Of a stretch of 64,000 nt of DNA, positions 13,101-28,100 are shown one piece after another. Under the pieces are notes generated by a model that was not told where the DNA came from, searched no databases, and worked only from the letters and a program-made list of their open reading frames with translations. The position numbers and the translations under genes are program-made. Origin of the DNA: Atherix ibis (taxonomy: Eukaryota > Arthropoda > Insecta > Diptera > Athericidae); assembly GCA_958298945.1 (NCBI GenBank), contig OY282605.1:108558267-108622266 (forward strand). Direction: 5' to 3'. Each line of letters starts with the position of its first letter. The stretch's first letter is position 1.

Positions 13101-16100
13101 CCCAATTGCTTCGCGAGCATTTTTTCGATTGTGTATCGTCTTCGTCCAAAAGAGCTTGCAATTGATGGTCCTCAACCTTCCTAGGCCGATTTTCACGCTT
13201 CTTGTCCCACAAGTCAAAATTGCCGTCTTTGAACCGACGAAACCAATCTCGGCACGTTGTTTCCGATAAAGCACTGTCAGCATAGGCCTCCGTAAGCATT
13301 CGATGCGATTCGGCAGCCGATTTCTTCAAATTGAAGCAGAAAAGCAGAGCTTCCCGCATACGTGTATGGTCTTTTTCTGGCACAAAACTAGACATGATTA
13401 CCAAAGAAAAAATGTATGTTGTTGTACGAAATTACTGACAATGTGCACTGATTAATGTTGACAGATGTCAAACTCATAAAAAAAAGTATGGTGTGTCCAT
13501 GGTAGCTTAATACGCTCACTCACGCGATCAATGACCAAACAGCGGATTTAAGCTTATACACCTGGTATATATATACCGATCAAAAAATGTTCTTAAACTG
13601 GTCCCAATGTGACATAGCACGGCTGTCAGATCTCGCCTATAAATATTATCAGACAATACCTTCAAACGTTAACAGATTAAAATTGCGCGATTTTACTGTT
13701 CCACATTTCAGTCGAAATTTTCCTTAGAAATTTTAAGTAGACAATTTCAGTTGGAGTTGTCAGTAGAAATTTTCAATAGGAATTTTCCTTAGAAATTTTC
13801 AGTGGAAATTTTCAGTAGAAATTTTCATTAGAAATTTTTAATAGGAATTTTCAGTAGAAATTTTCCTTACAAATTTTTAGTAGACATTTTCAGTTGAAAT
13901 TTTCAGTAGAAATTTTCAGTATGATTTTTCAGTAGGAATTTTCCTTAGAAATTTTCCTAAGCAATTTTCAGTAGAAATTTTCCTTACAAATTTTCAGTAT
14001 GATTTTTCAGTATGAATTTTCCTTTTCAGTAAATAATTTCGTAGCAATTTTTAAAATTTTAAAAAAAGTGCCACACTTTTTTTTGACAAGTTTTACGTCA
14101 AAAATCTACGATTATTTTCAGAGTCTGGCAATAATCTAATCGTACATTTACTTTTTCCAAAAATATATAAAGACAACGAACTAAAAAATTAATTAAATTA
14201 ATTTAATTAAATGATCAGTAGACAAACATATTAATTTCATAAAATTTTGCTATTGTAGACTACCACCGCTTATGGTCAATATTGTTAAATTCGACCCAAG
14301 ACAGGAAAAGAATATAAATTTAAAAAAAAAATTATACATACTCGTAAAATGAACTATAGTATAATAAAGTTGATGAAATAAATAATAAACGAGATTGGAA
14401 ATGCTACTTAAAAACATAGCAAATATGTTTCATCAAAAAATATGGTTTAAATACTAAATCTCGATTCTTATGCTTTAGAGTTTCCGTTCTGAACCCAGGA
14501 AGCCATCTAATCAAATTAAAAATAATAGTCAGTATTTGGTTGATAAGGCAGAAAAAAACTTTGAATTAAAGTAATTTGATTTAAATAATAAGTTTTTTTT
14601 CGTCAAAATTCTAGAACCTCCCTTTTTACTATCAAAATACGGGGGTATTTCAGAAAGTAAGCGGAATGTTGTTTAAACTATAAAAAAAATATAATCCTCT
14701 GCCACCATCGCAGCAATATATAGTATGTGCTTTGTCCAAAGTTTTTCTTACATGTTGATCACACATCCAATGTTGTTTTGGCTATGATCCATTTAAAAAA
14801 AATATTAATAATTTCCATTCGTGTCTGTTTTTGTCATAAAATTTTTTCCCATATTTAAGATCAATATTAAAATAAAGTTTTAGGAAAATAAATATATTTT
14901 TTCGCTTATGCAGTTTAATTTTTATTTAACTTTTCGCTTAAAAACAAAGTGGTCACATAATCTTGGTCTACAGTGTATGTCATTCGGCGAACTCATTCAA
15001 CAACTCACATCATGATCATACAAAATACCAGGTATAGAAACTGATGAATATTTATTCAATTTGTGTTTACATTTTTACCGTTTATCTTCTTGTATCAGTT
15101 TAAAATTGACTTTGTCAAAAGTAAAAATCATTATTGAAAATGTTAATATTTATTATCACCAAATATCTATATGACTGCGTCATTTGCCATCCATTCAAAT
15201 TTGATAATGACACTCGTACTCATTTCCGGAATACCATATGCAGTATTTTGCCGAATTGGATTGATTCAAAGTAAATTAAACCAAAGCAATTTAACAAAAA
15301 CTCCTATTAACAATTATTTGACTAAAAAAAATACGCATAGTGGTAGTCTGTTCTGTTTATTCTTTTCTGCGTGATAGCACGTTCTATAATACAGCGAAAT
15401 TATAAAAAAAGAAAGAAATAGCCAAAATTTATGTTAGAAAGAAAATAATACCAACTTTACACATATAACTGCAAAATCAACATAATTTTTTTTTCTTTCT
15501 AAAAAAATAAAAACGCGACAACTTTGACAAAAACGATAACATTAGAAAATCAAAAGAGAGTAAGTAGATAAACAGAGAAAAATTTTAAAAAACAAATAAC
15601 GCTAACTAAAATTGCTGACAAAATTTATAAAATCTTCACAATCTAATGCGTGTGCATACAATAGGGACGACCTATGATGATGACGAGTAACGATTACTCA
15701 TTCCGTTAAATCTTGTTTCTAATTTTTCGTTGCCGTCATACATTTCAGTGTTTATTCATATATGTGTAGTAGCATTGTTGAAATTGAAATCAAAAGCATG
15801 ATAAATGTGTATCTATAAGGTTAAGTTAACCTAACAAAATTGAGTTAAGCCTAATTATATCTTTTTAGATAGGCCCGTACGACAGATTTTCGTATATGTA
15901 CAAGCATACTGTCTGAATTTTAGGCAAAAGCGGCCAGAAATCGTACTGCTTGCATACATTTGTGTAGATTAGTTCATGTAGAGATTGGCACCCACTGACA
16001 TCTAGTTTTCGTAATAGGCATTTTTAACATAATTAATATCCATTTTAACTCACTTATTCCAAACAAAAATGCAATTTAAACACACCAGAAGGCAACATTA

Positions 16101-19100
16101 CCCCACCTCCTCCTCCCAATCTTCTGGTATTAAATGCAATTGTAAATATCAATCAAATATCAAGCGCTTCAATTTTGTCGACTTTCGGAGAGTTTTAAAA
16201 TACGCCATTCTCCATAAAAATGGTAGTATACCGAAATGCTTGCATATTTACAAAACATAGGGTTTTCAAATAAGAGTGATATGATTTCTTTTTAAAAAAA
16301 CACACTAATTGTTAAGGAAATTCAAATATTTTTTATTTATTGTGAAGTACAATCGATAAAATAAAGTTCTGAATAAAACGTCATTCAAATGGCCTCCACG
16401 ACTTCTTTTGCAGGAACGAATTCGATGAACCCAATTTTCGAGCACTTTTTGCACTAAATCAAGTCGTATGTCATGAATAAATAGCACGTTCAATATTGAC
16501 TTCCAAAGCTTGAAGAGAGTCTGGTTTATTACTAAAGACCAATGACTTCAAATAACCCCACAAGAAATAGTCTAATGGTGGTAAATCACATTTTCTTGGA
16601 GGCCATTCAATGTCACAATTTCCTGAAATAATCGAATCTCCAAACTTTTCTCGCAATAATTCGGTTGTTGCACGTGCTGTGTGGCACGTAGCCCCGTCTT
16701 GTTAGAACCAGATGTTGTCAAGATCAACTTCTTCCAATTTCGGCCATAAAAAGTTGGTTATCATCGATCTATACCGCTCTCCATTGACAGTAACGGTGTT
16801 ACCAGCTTCATTTCGAAAGAAGTGATGATTCCACCAGACCAAAAACCTTAGATTAAAGAATACCTGGATAGGCCCTTACCGTATATGTATACGCAATTTT
16901 GTGTACAAATTTTTACTAGGGGGATATGACTGTCAAAAATTTTTTATGTAGACATGACACCCACTGCCATCTATGTGTCGTAATGGAAATTTATTTAATT
17001 GCAAAAGCATAATTTTTATTTATTTTAATTCATTTACAAGAAACAAAAATACAATTTAAATTTTTATTTTTTTACAATCTTTTGATACGAAATGGAATTC
17101 TATTTTAGGTTTATTATAGATTTCGTAAATATCAATCAAATATAAACCGCCTCAATTTTGTAGACTTTCGGAGAGTTTGAAAACTTTAATTCTCCATGAA
17201 AGTGGAGACTTGGGGGTTAGCTTTGTCATTTGTGAATCCGATGTTGACAGTTCAATGTTTACCATAAAATAGTACAGTGCCGGTGTATATAAAGTGTGTG
17301 TAAGAAAGTTTAAGGGACCGAATTTTTCTGTCTATTTTCCATTGCTATTTTCATTGTGTTATAATAATTAAAGTTTATTCTTCGGTTTATTTATTATTTT
17401 AATAAATTTGTTTTACTTGCTCTATTATACCACATTATAATGCATTTACTAAATAATATTTTTTTTATTTTTTAAAAATATTAGTTATTAAGTTTTTAAG
17501 TACATTAAATTGTTCATTTTGTAATTTAGTTTTAAAGCACTTTCTTTAATATTGTATACGATTAACATCTTATTGTGCACATAATTGCTTTCATATAATC
17601 AAATTACTTACAATTCATATTTTTATATACTATTACCCACTTTAAAAATTCTGTTTTAATAAATAATATACAGTGAAATAAATAAAATGAAAATACATAA
17701 TAAATAAATAAATATTTAAAAATAGAATACTATGTTTTATTTCATATTTACAAAACTAATTCCATCAAACAAGACTCGCAATATTAAAAAATCTACCTCT
17801 TTACGCATACGTGGATGTGTAAATGATATTACACATTAAAATGGTTTTAAACGAACCGCTTCAATCGCATACTGAACTTTTAAATTGGCCCCCAATGATT
17901 TACGCCGTTTCTGTTGTATTGCATTTGTGTGCGTTCTATGAATGTATTGCCAACAAAATTTGGACAGAATTTTTGTGTAGAGGCCTATCCAGTACTTCTT
18001 TAATCTAAGCCAAAAACCACACCAAACTGTCAATTTAGGTGAATGTGATGGGTGTTCATGAATAATTTGTGGATTTTCTTCGCACCAGAATCGACAGTTT
18101 TGTTTATTTACCGCACCACTCAGATAAAAGTGAGCGCACGAAAAGTTGCAATTGGAGAACGATTATTTTGATAATAAAATTGAAAAATTTGTAAACGTTC
18201 TTGCGTATATCTCTCCATGATAAAATTGTAAACATTACTGAATACAATGAAAAAAAAAGACAGATCATAACATATTAGAAACGGTCGAAACGTCATTTAG
18301 AAATCATATCACTTTTATTGGAAAACTCTATAAAAAATACAATTGCATTTAATACCAGAAGAATTGGGAGGTATACTTTACCAATCCCTTCCCCCCTCCA
18401 ATCGTCTAGTATTAAATGCAATTGTATTTTTTGTTTTTTTAATATCAATCAAATAATCTCAAGCGCCTCAATAAAATATGTTAGTTATTGTTATTAGTTC
18501 TCGTCGGAATTTGTGTTCGGGGGGCTTTAGAACTGCAAAAGAGACTAGACAGAAAGAGAAAAATTGAAAACAACATGAATGGAATTCAAAAAATAACCAC
18601 AATCTTATGAGAGCGAATAAATCGAATCTTTGAAGATGAAAAAAGGAAGAAAAAAAATTTGCATTGTAGAAATTTCGATTAGTTCGTATATACAATATCT
18701 TAGGAAATCCAGTCGCCAGATGGCCTTCAGTGTCGTGGCGCATAGAATTTACATTTCAGCACTAATATTACTTGAAATAGTTATAAGCAAACAAAGTCTG
18801 AATGAATTATAAAATGGAAAATCTTATTGCTTATCATTGATTTTTATTATAACTTTAATCAAATAAATAATAATTATTTAATCAAAAAAGAAACACAATG
18901 GTCACACTTTATATTTAATATCACTTATTTATTAGATTTAATTGCATTACAATAAAAATATGAAGTGTAATTGATTTAAAAATAAACAAATTAGTGGGAA
19001 GATTACTCGATTTGTTGTATTATTGTGAATGATAAAAAAATGTATGGTTAAACATAGTAGTGAGTTGGCTTGTGGTGTAAATTTATTTTAGTATTTTTTT

Positions 19101-22100
19101 TACAATAATATACACACGTTGTTGATAATTTAATAAAAAAATGAGTACATACCATATATCAAAAATGGAATATTTTTTAAATGGTCATTTTAAGTAGCAT
19201 TTGTAGTACTAAAATGTAGCACAAGAAATTAAGCCATAAACATTAGAAACGTCGCGTTGCATTGGTGCTCTGGTTATAATCGTATTCTTGTTAGGGAATG
19301 GGTTGATAGTTTGACTATTCTCCACTGTCCTGTATTCACTGTAATCCTGAACTTGCCCAACCTGCTATCAAAATGTCACTTACATCATTAGCCATTCGTA
19401 AATAAAAACGAAACTTCTCTGAATTCGAATTGGGTGTACCGTACTTATCCATGATTTTATTTTCGGCAACCAAAATCATCCGCCATCTCACTTTATCCAT
19501 AATTTTTTTTTAAAAATAGAACTCCATCCATTGTGGAGCTCCTAGACTCAACTCTTCGTTTTCTTAGGCGTCATTATGATTTTCTAAAACAATCTGATTT
19601 ACTCCACAAAATTTAACAGATTCTAATTGCTCCCTTCAATTAATGGTCACCCAGCTCTGTCAGAGAAGCTGGCAATGCCAAGCGCGACGCAATACACATA
19701 TGATGTCATCAAATGATCTCATGGTTATAACGTAACAAAACGGCGCTTGTGTCTGAGTCCTTACATGCAAACAAACAAGAAATTGGGTTATTTAGCGATA
19801 ACTGAACGACACCACTGGTTATTAACGTAGCTGCATTCGTAGTTGATAACGCTGCGTACTATCACTACATTAAGGAATTAAGGACTATTTTCTGATCATG
19901 TAATTTATGTTCATATTGTGGATGTTTAAAGCTGTAACACATTATCTGGGAATTTTGAATTTTTAGTTAGAAATCAACGAAGTTTAAGTATTACTAACGT
20001 GGATGGTACTAATATTATGAGGTAAAAATTCAATAGTACAAATATCATATATATAACACTTTTGTATAGTGGGCAAGGGCAATTCGTTGCAGAATTCAGA
20101 AGTTCAAATGAAATACGAGTATTAATAGAATGCTAATAGTTATGAATTTCTTGATAATTTTTCTTGGATCTGTTTTTTTAATTACTTCAATCATCAGAAA
20201 ACTACAAAAAAATATTTGTTTGAGGACATTATTTGTTAAAAAAATATAAAAAATTATTTGTTTGAGAACATCAAGACTCGATCCTTTTGTAATTCGGCCA
20301 TTACTTGGTCTAAAATTAGAGGATTGTTTTCACGTAGCTCCACAAGAAATGAGGAGTCAAATCGCACGTTCATTGAGCCAATTGACATCACCAAATCATT
20401 ATGCGTTTTTGGTCTTTTCGCACAATAAAGCCAAAATTGTTGTGGGGCTTTTGGCGTGGCATACAGTCCGGATAAAAAAAATCTTCAATTTTAGGTCAAC
20501 AAAAAAAACTCGGTAATCATAAGGCCATAGCGCGCAGAATTGACAGTGCCAGTCTCTCCTTTTTCATTTTAAATCAAAAGGCCAATGACACCATCAGAGC
20601 AAAATGCGCACCAGGCAGCAATCTTTACAGTCATATGTGAGTTTTTAGAGTCCTCTGTGTATATACGATAATTTTGCCTATTGATATATCCATCGAGCTA
20701 GCAATGAGCCTCGTCGCTGAAGATAAAATTTGTTAGAAAAATCAGCATCCAAAGCTTGTTATAGCATCCAATCGGCATATTTTAAACTAAACAAATGCAA
20801 CCTTGGGTAACATATACGAGGTCTGTTCAAAAAGTATCGCGAATTTTGTGTTTTTTTTTAAATTATGTATTTATTCATGAATATCTATTTTGTCCCCTTC
20901 AAATTAATCCCCACCAGATATTATACACTTGTGCCAACATTTTTTTCAATCCTCGAAGCAGTTCAAAATATAATTTTATTGTTCAGCTCCTCCTTCGATG
21001 CCGTCTTTATCTCCTCAATCGTAGCGTAGCGTCGTCCTTTTATGGGGCTCTTCAGTTTCGGGAATAAGAAAAAGTCACAGGGGGCCAGATCTGGGGAATA
21101 CGTTGGCTGCGGCATTATTAGTGTGTTGTTTTTGGCCAAAAATTCGCACACAAGCAACGATACGTGAGCAGGGGCGTTATCATGGTGCAAAAGCTAATTT
21201 TTGTTCTTCCACAAATCAGGGCGTTTCTGGCGGATTGCTTCGTGCAATTTTCGCAAAACTTACAGGTAATATTCCTTATTGACGGTTCTACCCTGTGGCA
21301 AGAACTCATGATGCACCACGCCCCTGAAATCGAAGAAAACTGTAAGCAAAACCTTCACATTCGACCGAAGTTGGCGTGCTTTTCTCGGCCCTCTGAGAAC
21401 ATTTTGTACCATTGAGTTATGGTAGCTTCACCATATGCCACAGTCAACATTCGGATTGCGTCCGCGCAATTAATTTTGTTTTTTTACACAAAATTTGATA
21501 CAGATTTTTTGATTTATTTTTTGGAATGGGCAAAAATCGAAGACGAGCCAAAACACGTGCAAGCAAAGCAATAGATATGAGTACCAACATAACGCCACCA
21601 AAAAATCGAAAATCGAATATACGTAACCCGTGGAAATTCAAAATGAGCGATACTTTTTGAACAGACCTCATATGTCTGACAGCTGTCAAATAGCAGTACT
21701 GTACATTTCGAACTATGAAATGGATAACCCATTATAAAAAAAAAAATATATTAATAAACGGTATAAGTACAAGGTTTTCCAATAAAAGTGTAATGTTTTG
21801 TTTTAACAAAAAACAAACGAAAAAAAAATATGTAACAGAGCAAAATTTATTATTTTATTTTGAAGTAATAATAATAATCTCCTTCCTCATTTTCGAAAAA
21901 ATATGATCCGATGATGCTACCGTCCGATGATAAACCATACCAAATTGCAATAAAATAACGATAATTTGGATAAACAAATTTCCAAGCGTTGTTGAGGCGT
22001 GTACAAGGTATTTTCCATGAATCAATTACAAACTTCATTTAATACAATTTATAGTGGCAGAAGTTATTGACTTTTCAAAAATGGCAACACGGTCCATTTG

Positions 22101-25100
22101 AAAACACTTCACCCCAATTTCAAACCCTATATATGACCTAAAGTAAATTATTCCTCAGCACTATTGCCCCATATTATTGTTCTTGTGTATTATAAGACCC
22201 TCAAAGAAAATTGTTCCTTTATACTATTGCTCCATTTTACAAACTGATATTGAATAAAAATATGTTTTTCTCTCCATGGTTTAACGTATACGGTGAAAAA
22301 AGTCTCTATTTGTATGCTTTTTATTTTCATCAACTTGAAAAAATGTGAAAAAAAACTACCATAATTTTTGCTCTAATTAATATATTTAATTTAATTTATT
22401 TTATATTGTTTTTTTTTTAAAAAAAAAGATAGAAAAGGTTTTTTAAAAATATTGTACAAACGAAAATTATTCACTTATTAATAAGAAGAAAACAGCATAG
22501 ATTTTTTCGCCATAAAATTTCTCATATGAACATTGTAGACATGATATTGTTCTCATTATAATAAATTCCATAGTAACCGTAAAAAATGCCACTGAGCCTG
22601 AGTAGCTAGCGAATAAATTCATTCATCCATTAATTCTTATATACACGTACGAATACATACAAGCATGATATGAACAAAATTGTGTATGCAGTTGCACATT
22701 TATTAATGATACAGTTTCCGTTACTGCACATAATATGCACATTTTACAATTTAGAGACATTAAAACATTTCAAAAATAATAATACCATGATGGAAGTTTG
22801 ATAAACTAAATGCTTTAATAAATCTGATACTTTGCCGAGTATAAAGTGGAATAATAAAATTGTTTTTTTTTGTTATCCTCAAGTATGATCAAATAAGAAT
22901 GTGTGTTAAATGCATTTATTTAAAATTTTCTTTAACTTATTTGAACATTATTATAAGGTAAATAATTACTCTTGTTTTAATCGTATATAGTCTAAATATT
23001 GCTCCATTAATAATGTTTGGAAAATTCAAAAAGTACAAATGTGGCGCCAGAGCTATTTATCGAACTGATGACCAATCACAAAAAAATGTTCAATCGGCAA
23101 CATACCGAGGGTAGATTTCCATAAAAAAGAAACTTCTCACTGCCTGACTGGTTTTTTTAGAGAAACAGAAATAAAAAAACTTGCCCGGCATTCTTCTAGC
23201 AAGACTCTGGAAATATACTCGAACTTCGCCATTAAGGCGAATAGGCGTTTAAGCAAATCAATTCTCAATTTGGGTGTAAAATTAAATTTGCATATACGAG
23301 CATAACTAAAATGTTTAATTTTCTATAAATAGTTTCCTTATAAAATTAACAAAGGAATTCAATGGATTGAAAAGCTAAAACTGCATATTTCTTGCATATG
23401 TGTATATCAAAATACTTTTCTTCAAATAAAGCTTTTTTTTTAAACAAAAAATTTAATTCGAATTTGGAATTAAGGAAAGGAGTTTTAAATTATATAGTAC
23501 ACTACCGCTCAGAAGTATTCAGAAAACCTGACATAGTACACCAGTGCACTCATATGTGCTTAAGTCGCTCATACACATAATACACTACCAATCATAAGTA
23601 TTCAGACATCCTCTGATAGTGCACTACCGCCGCCTGTGAAGATTTTCAGTTGAACGTCAACACAGTTTGTAACCGAAAATGTTCTTTTCAAAAAATGTTT
23701 TTGGGTTCTGGAAAATTTTATGTTTGCTCATTAGTTCATTAGCCATTCTTGTTTTGACCGCGGTATTTTAAGTTTCTCCGGTGCTGATTAAGTTTCTCCG
23801 GTGCTGGTGGGTCGAATGATACATTCAGACATTCGCTCATAGAACATTTCCGCTCATAAATATTCACATACCCGCTCATAGTACACTACCACTCAAAAGT
23901 ATTATTTAACAAATTGGATACAATTTATTCTCGAGTATGAATAATTATTATACTATTTTTTTTTCTTTTTCTTTTAACAACTTTATTTTATTTTTAATAA
24001 TGCTGAAAAGCTTTAAATCTCATGGGTAGAGAGTCACCTAAATAGTGGGTAATCCCCCGAAATATTTTTTTCGATAAAAAAAATCGTGGATGAAGTGACA
24101 GAAGACGTTGTTCATGATGGAGCATCCAAGTGTACAATATGACACGAAGCACCCTTTTTCTGAGCCGTTCAACGACTTCCTTATAAAAATTAATTTATTC
24201 TTTAAGATTCCACATTTCCATTAGTTTTAAATTAAGATTCCAACTTTTTGTAAGTAAAATTCGCGAATTCACCAAGTTTAACGCCATTTTGAAGGCACAT
24301 TGTTGCGCTGCCGTGTTGTTATTATCGGACGAGGTTGAAACTTGTGCTGCACTTTGATGAAGGACGAATGTGTAAGCTATTTTAGGTGAAAGTCCGCAAT
24401 ATTGCCAAATCGCTCAAAGTAATTTTAGTCTCATTATTCCACACTTAGGAACTGAATAAGCCTCTACACAAAAATTGTGGCCAAATTTTGTTGGCAGTAT
24501 ATTCGTAGAACGCACACATAAGCAAAATAACAGAAGTGGCGTAAATCAATGGGGGCCAATTTTAAACGCCAGTATGCGATTGAAGCGATTCGTTTAAAAC
24601 CATTTTGATATGTGATGTCATTTATGCGTAAAAAAATAGATTTTTTAATATTGCGGGGTTTGTTGTTTGATGGAATTAGTTTTGGAAATTTGCAATAACA
24701 CACTGTATTCTGTTTTAAAATATTATAGATTTGTTTATTATATATTTTCATTTTATTTATTTCACTTGATATTATTTATTAAAAAAGAATTATAAAGTGG
24801 AAGAGCATATAAAAATATAAATTGCAAGTTATTTGATTATATGAAAACAATTATGTGCGCAAATAAAAATCCATTCCAAAAATGCAAAATGAATTAAATG
24901 AGAGAATGTAATATTATGTTGAAATTGCAACCACACCACAATTTAGTAAAGAATTAACAGAAATTAAAGTATTTAATTAAAATGCGTTCCCTTAAATTTT
25001 CTTACACACACTTTACGTACGCCGGCACTGAACTATTTTCCGTACGCCAGCACTGAACTATTTGTGTTTGATATAAGTGAGTTAAAATGGATATTGGAGG

Positions 25101-28100
25101 AAGTTTCTATTACGAAAACTAGATGTCATTGGGTGTCATGTCTACATAAAAAAATCTATACAAAAATATGCAAGCGTTACGATTTCTCACCGCTTCTGCA
25201 ATTATTATGAAAATCTGACGTACGGGCCATTGAGGTATTCTTTAATCTAAGGTTTTGACAATTATTTTGAAAGTTGAAAATAAATCAATGAAATAGGCCC
25301 TAATCCTATAATAGAAAAAAAATCTAGTACAATTTTCCAAGTTTCAACTTAATTACGAATAGTCTGATAACCGATAAATTGCACAACTATTACAATTTTT
25401 CACCATAGAGTAGTTCCTGTTAAATGATATGTGTTGTGGTGTGACTTTCTTTTTTTGGAATCCCTGTAGAAATAACAAATTTATTATGGAACGATATTCA
25501 ATAAATCAATATGTTTTTGTTCATGATAATCCTGATTGTTTTTTTTAAAGTTTAGTAATTATCAACAACTAGTGAAATATTATAACAATCAGACTTTTAT
25601 GACAAAGACAATACAATAACAAGAGAAAAACGGTGAAATGGGTGCAGAGACCATCGCGCAATATTTTGACGTTTTAATAGTTCTTGTGGACAATTTCTCT
25701 CCATTGTTATGGTAACATGGGAGACTTTTTCAATGAGAGGATTATAGTACCATAATAGGATAATCGAGAATGAAAAGAACAAAATGAAAATTTAAGTGAC
25801 GATGAATAACTTTTTTAAGAACATAAAACGGGGAGGATTGCGTATTTTTCGTAGGATTTTGGATTGAAGGAATTGAAACGCTTTGTAGGACTCTAAAGTT
25901 TAATACCCTACATCCATATCGATTTTTGAAATTTTTCCTAACATACACATATTTGTCAATTGAATAAAAAACAAACGTACAACAATCTTTAATAGTTTGT
26001 ACTTATTCTCAATGAACTCTTTGTGGGTGAGCAAACCCATTATTTTTTTATGTAAATTTTTTGATATAAATTTCAATTGTTTCGGACGTCTCAGTAACCA
26101 GATATGGTTTTAATTAATTATACAGTATGAACACGTCCAGACGACGATTTGACTATGACTTGATCTTTTCATTCATATTTTTTTGCTTTATAGTCAATAT
26201 CGAGGTATGTCGTAAAATTGTTATGTATTATTTTTTTGTAACTAAATTTAATATAACAATAGTGATCGGAAAATCTCAATTATCATCGTTTTCCGTCCAT
26301 ATGTTTGGCGTGATTTTTTTGTTTGTAGCTTAGTTGGTTCCTTATTTTTAGATAATCGGAATGGAGAAAAGTTGTTAAAAAGATGTGGTTTTTTTTCCAA
26401 GTACTCGTATATATAATCTATGTTACTACAAAAAGTGAGAGCACCGAATAATTAAATGTTTACTACTTAAAAAAATTTGATTAATGATCATTTCAACAAA
26501 AATCAATAATATTGATTTTTGTTGAAATGATCATTAATCAAATGAATATTAGAATAATGACAATGAAAAATGAATTAAAAATTAAATAAATATAATGAGT
26601 GGATTTTCTTACACTGGGGGACATTCTGTATTTTAGGCAATATTTTTTTGGTAAGGTTTTATTTTTAAATTTCTTGCAATAGATGGCAGTAGAAGCGCAA
26701 ATTTGTGGACATGATTGGGTACTTTGAATCACATTGAATCCGTTTTATGGAAAAGGTTTAACTTCCCTCACTCACAATCGATGGAATAAATCGAATATTA
26801 TTATATATTTTAAAGGAATATATAACTTACAGTAGTTAAGATAACACTGTTACCTGTTTAGAATATTAAAAAATTTACAAACTTTAAAGAGACGGAAATT
26901 TCAATAAATCCTTCTAACAAACACAATTTTCTTATATGTATGTGTAGGCTTAATGAGAAATATATCAGTTAGTCATACTTATTTTTTTTATAATCTAAAG
27001 TATGTTAAAAGTTAGTGATTTTTGTGCAGGAATGTTTTCAATAATACCAGGTGTATAAACTTAAATGTTTTTTTCATCGAAAGCAAAAACAAATTTATTC
27101 AAAGTATGTTACTTGTTTTTTTACCATCTGTCGGGCAATTTGTGGATAACACGCCAAAAAAAATTCCTTCCCTTTCGAAGTAAACCACTCATCAAGCCAT
27201 TTTCGGACGTTTTCGTAAGAATCGAAGTGCTGCTCAGCGGGCGCGTGGCCCATCGGCGAAAACAGGTGGTAGTCGGAAGGGGCCAGGTCTGGTAAATAAG
27301 CGGGGTGGGGTAGCACCTGCTAGTTGAGTGTCTTTAAGTAGTTTCGGGTGTCTTTAAGTAGCAGAGCACGTTGCAATTTGATCAGTTGTTGGTGGTAGCG
27401 GTGGGCATTGACAGTTTTACCAGGTTTCAACATCTCATAGTAGACTATACCCTGCTGATCCCACCAAACGCACAGCATCGTCTTCCGTCCGAAGCGATTT
27501 GGTCTTGGGGAAGATGTTGATGGTTGGCCCGGATGAACCCACGATTTCCTGTGTTTAGGATTCTCGAAATATATCTACTTTTCATCGCCTGTCACAATCC
27601 GAAACAGGAACGACTTTCTTTTTTGTCTTGCGATCAAGATTTCGCATGTGTTTTGGCGTCGCTCCATCTGCCTATCGTTCAATTCATGCGGCACCCATTT
27701 TCCGATCTTTTCAATCTTCGCCATGACACGCAGACGCATGGAAATGGCTGATTGAGTAACACCCAATTGCTCCGCGAGCATTTTTTCGATTGTGTATCGT
27801 CTTCGTCCAAAAGAGCCTGTAATTGATGGTCCTCAACCTTCCTAGGCCGATTTTCACACTTCTTGTCCCACAAGTCAAAATTACCGTCTTTGAACCGACG
27901 AAACCAATCTCGGCACGTTGTTTCCGATAAAGCACTGTCAGCATAGGCCTCCATTTTGTTCGATTGTGTATCGTATTCGTCCAAAAGAGCCTGCAATTGA
28001 TGGTCCTCAACCTTCCTAGGCCAATTCTCACGCTTCTTGTCCCACAAGATTGGTTTCGTCGGTTCAAAGACGGCAAGACGCTTCTTGCCGTCTTTGAACC

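Larger units (their letters stand above)
16260..18328 (-). mobile_element. DD41D Tc1/mariner element, internally deleted, with nested insertion
   Basis: Terminal repeats GGGTTTTCAAATAAGAGTGA (16260) and complement of GAGTTTTCCAATAAAAGTGA (18328) are flanked by TA (16258-16259, 18329-18330). About 300 bp between the N-terminal segment and [15 protein letters not shown] sequence is deleted. The 1163-bp insertion at 16847-18009 splits the coding region. The spacing between the second and third catalytic Asp is 41 by my count, as described for the rosa group. Confidence 0.9.
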
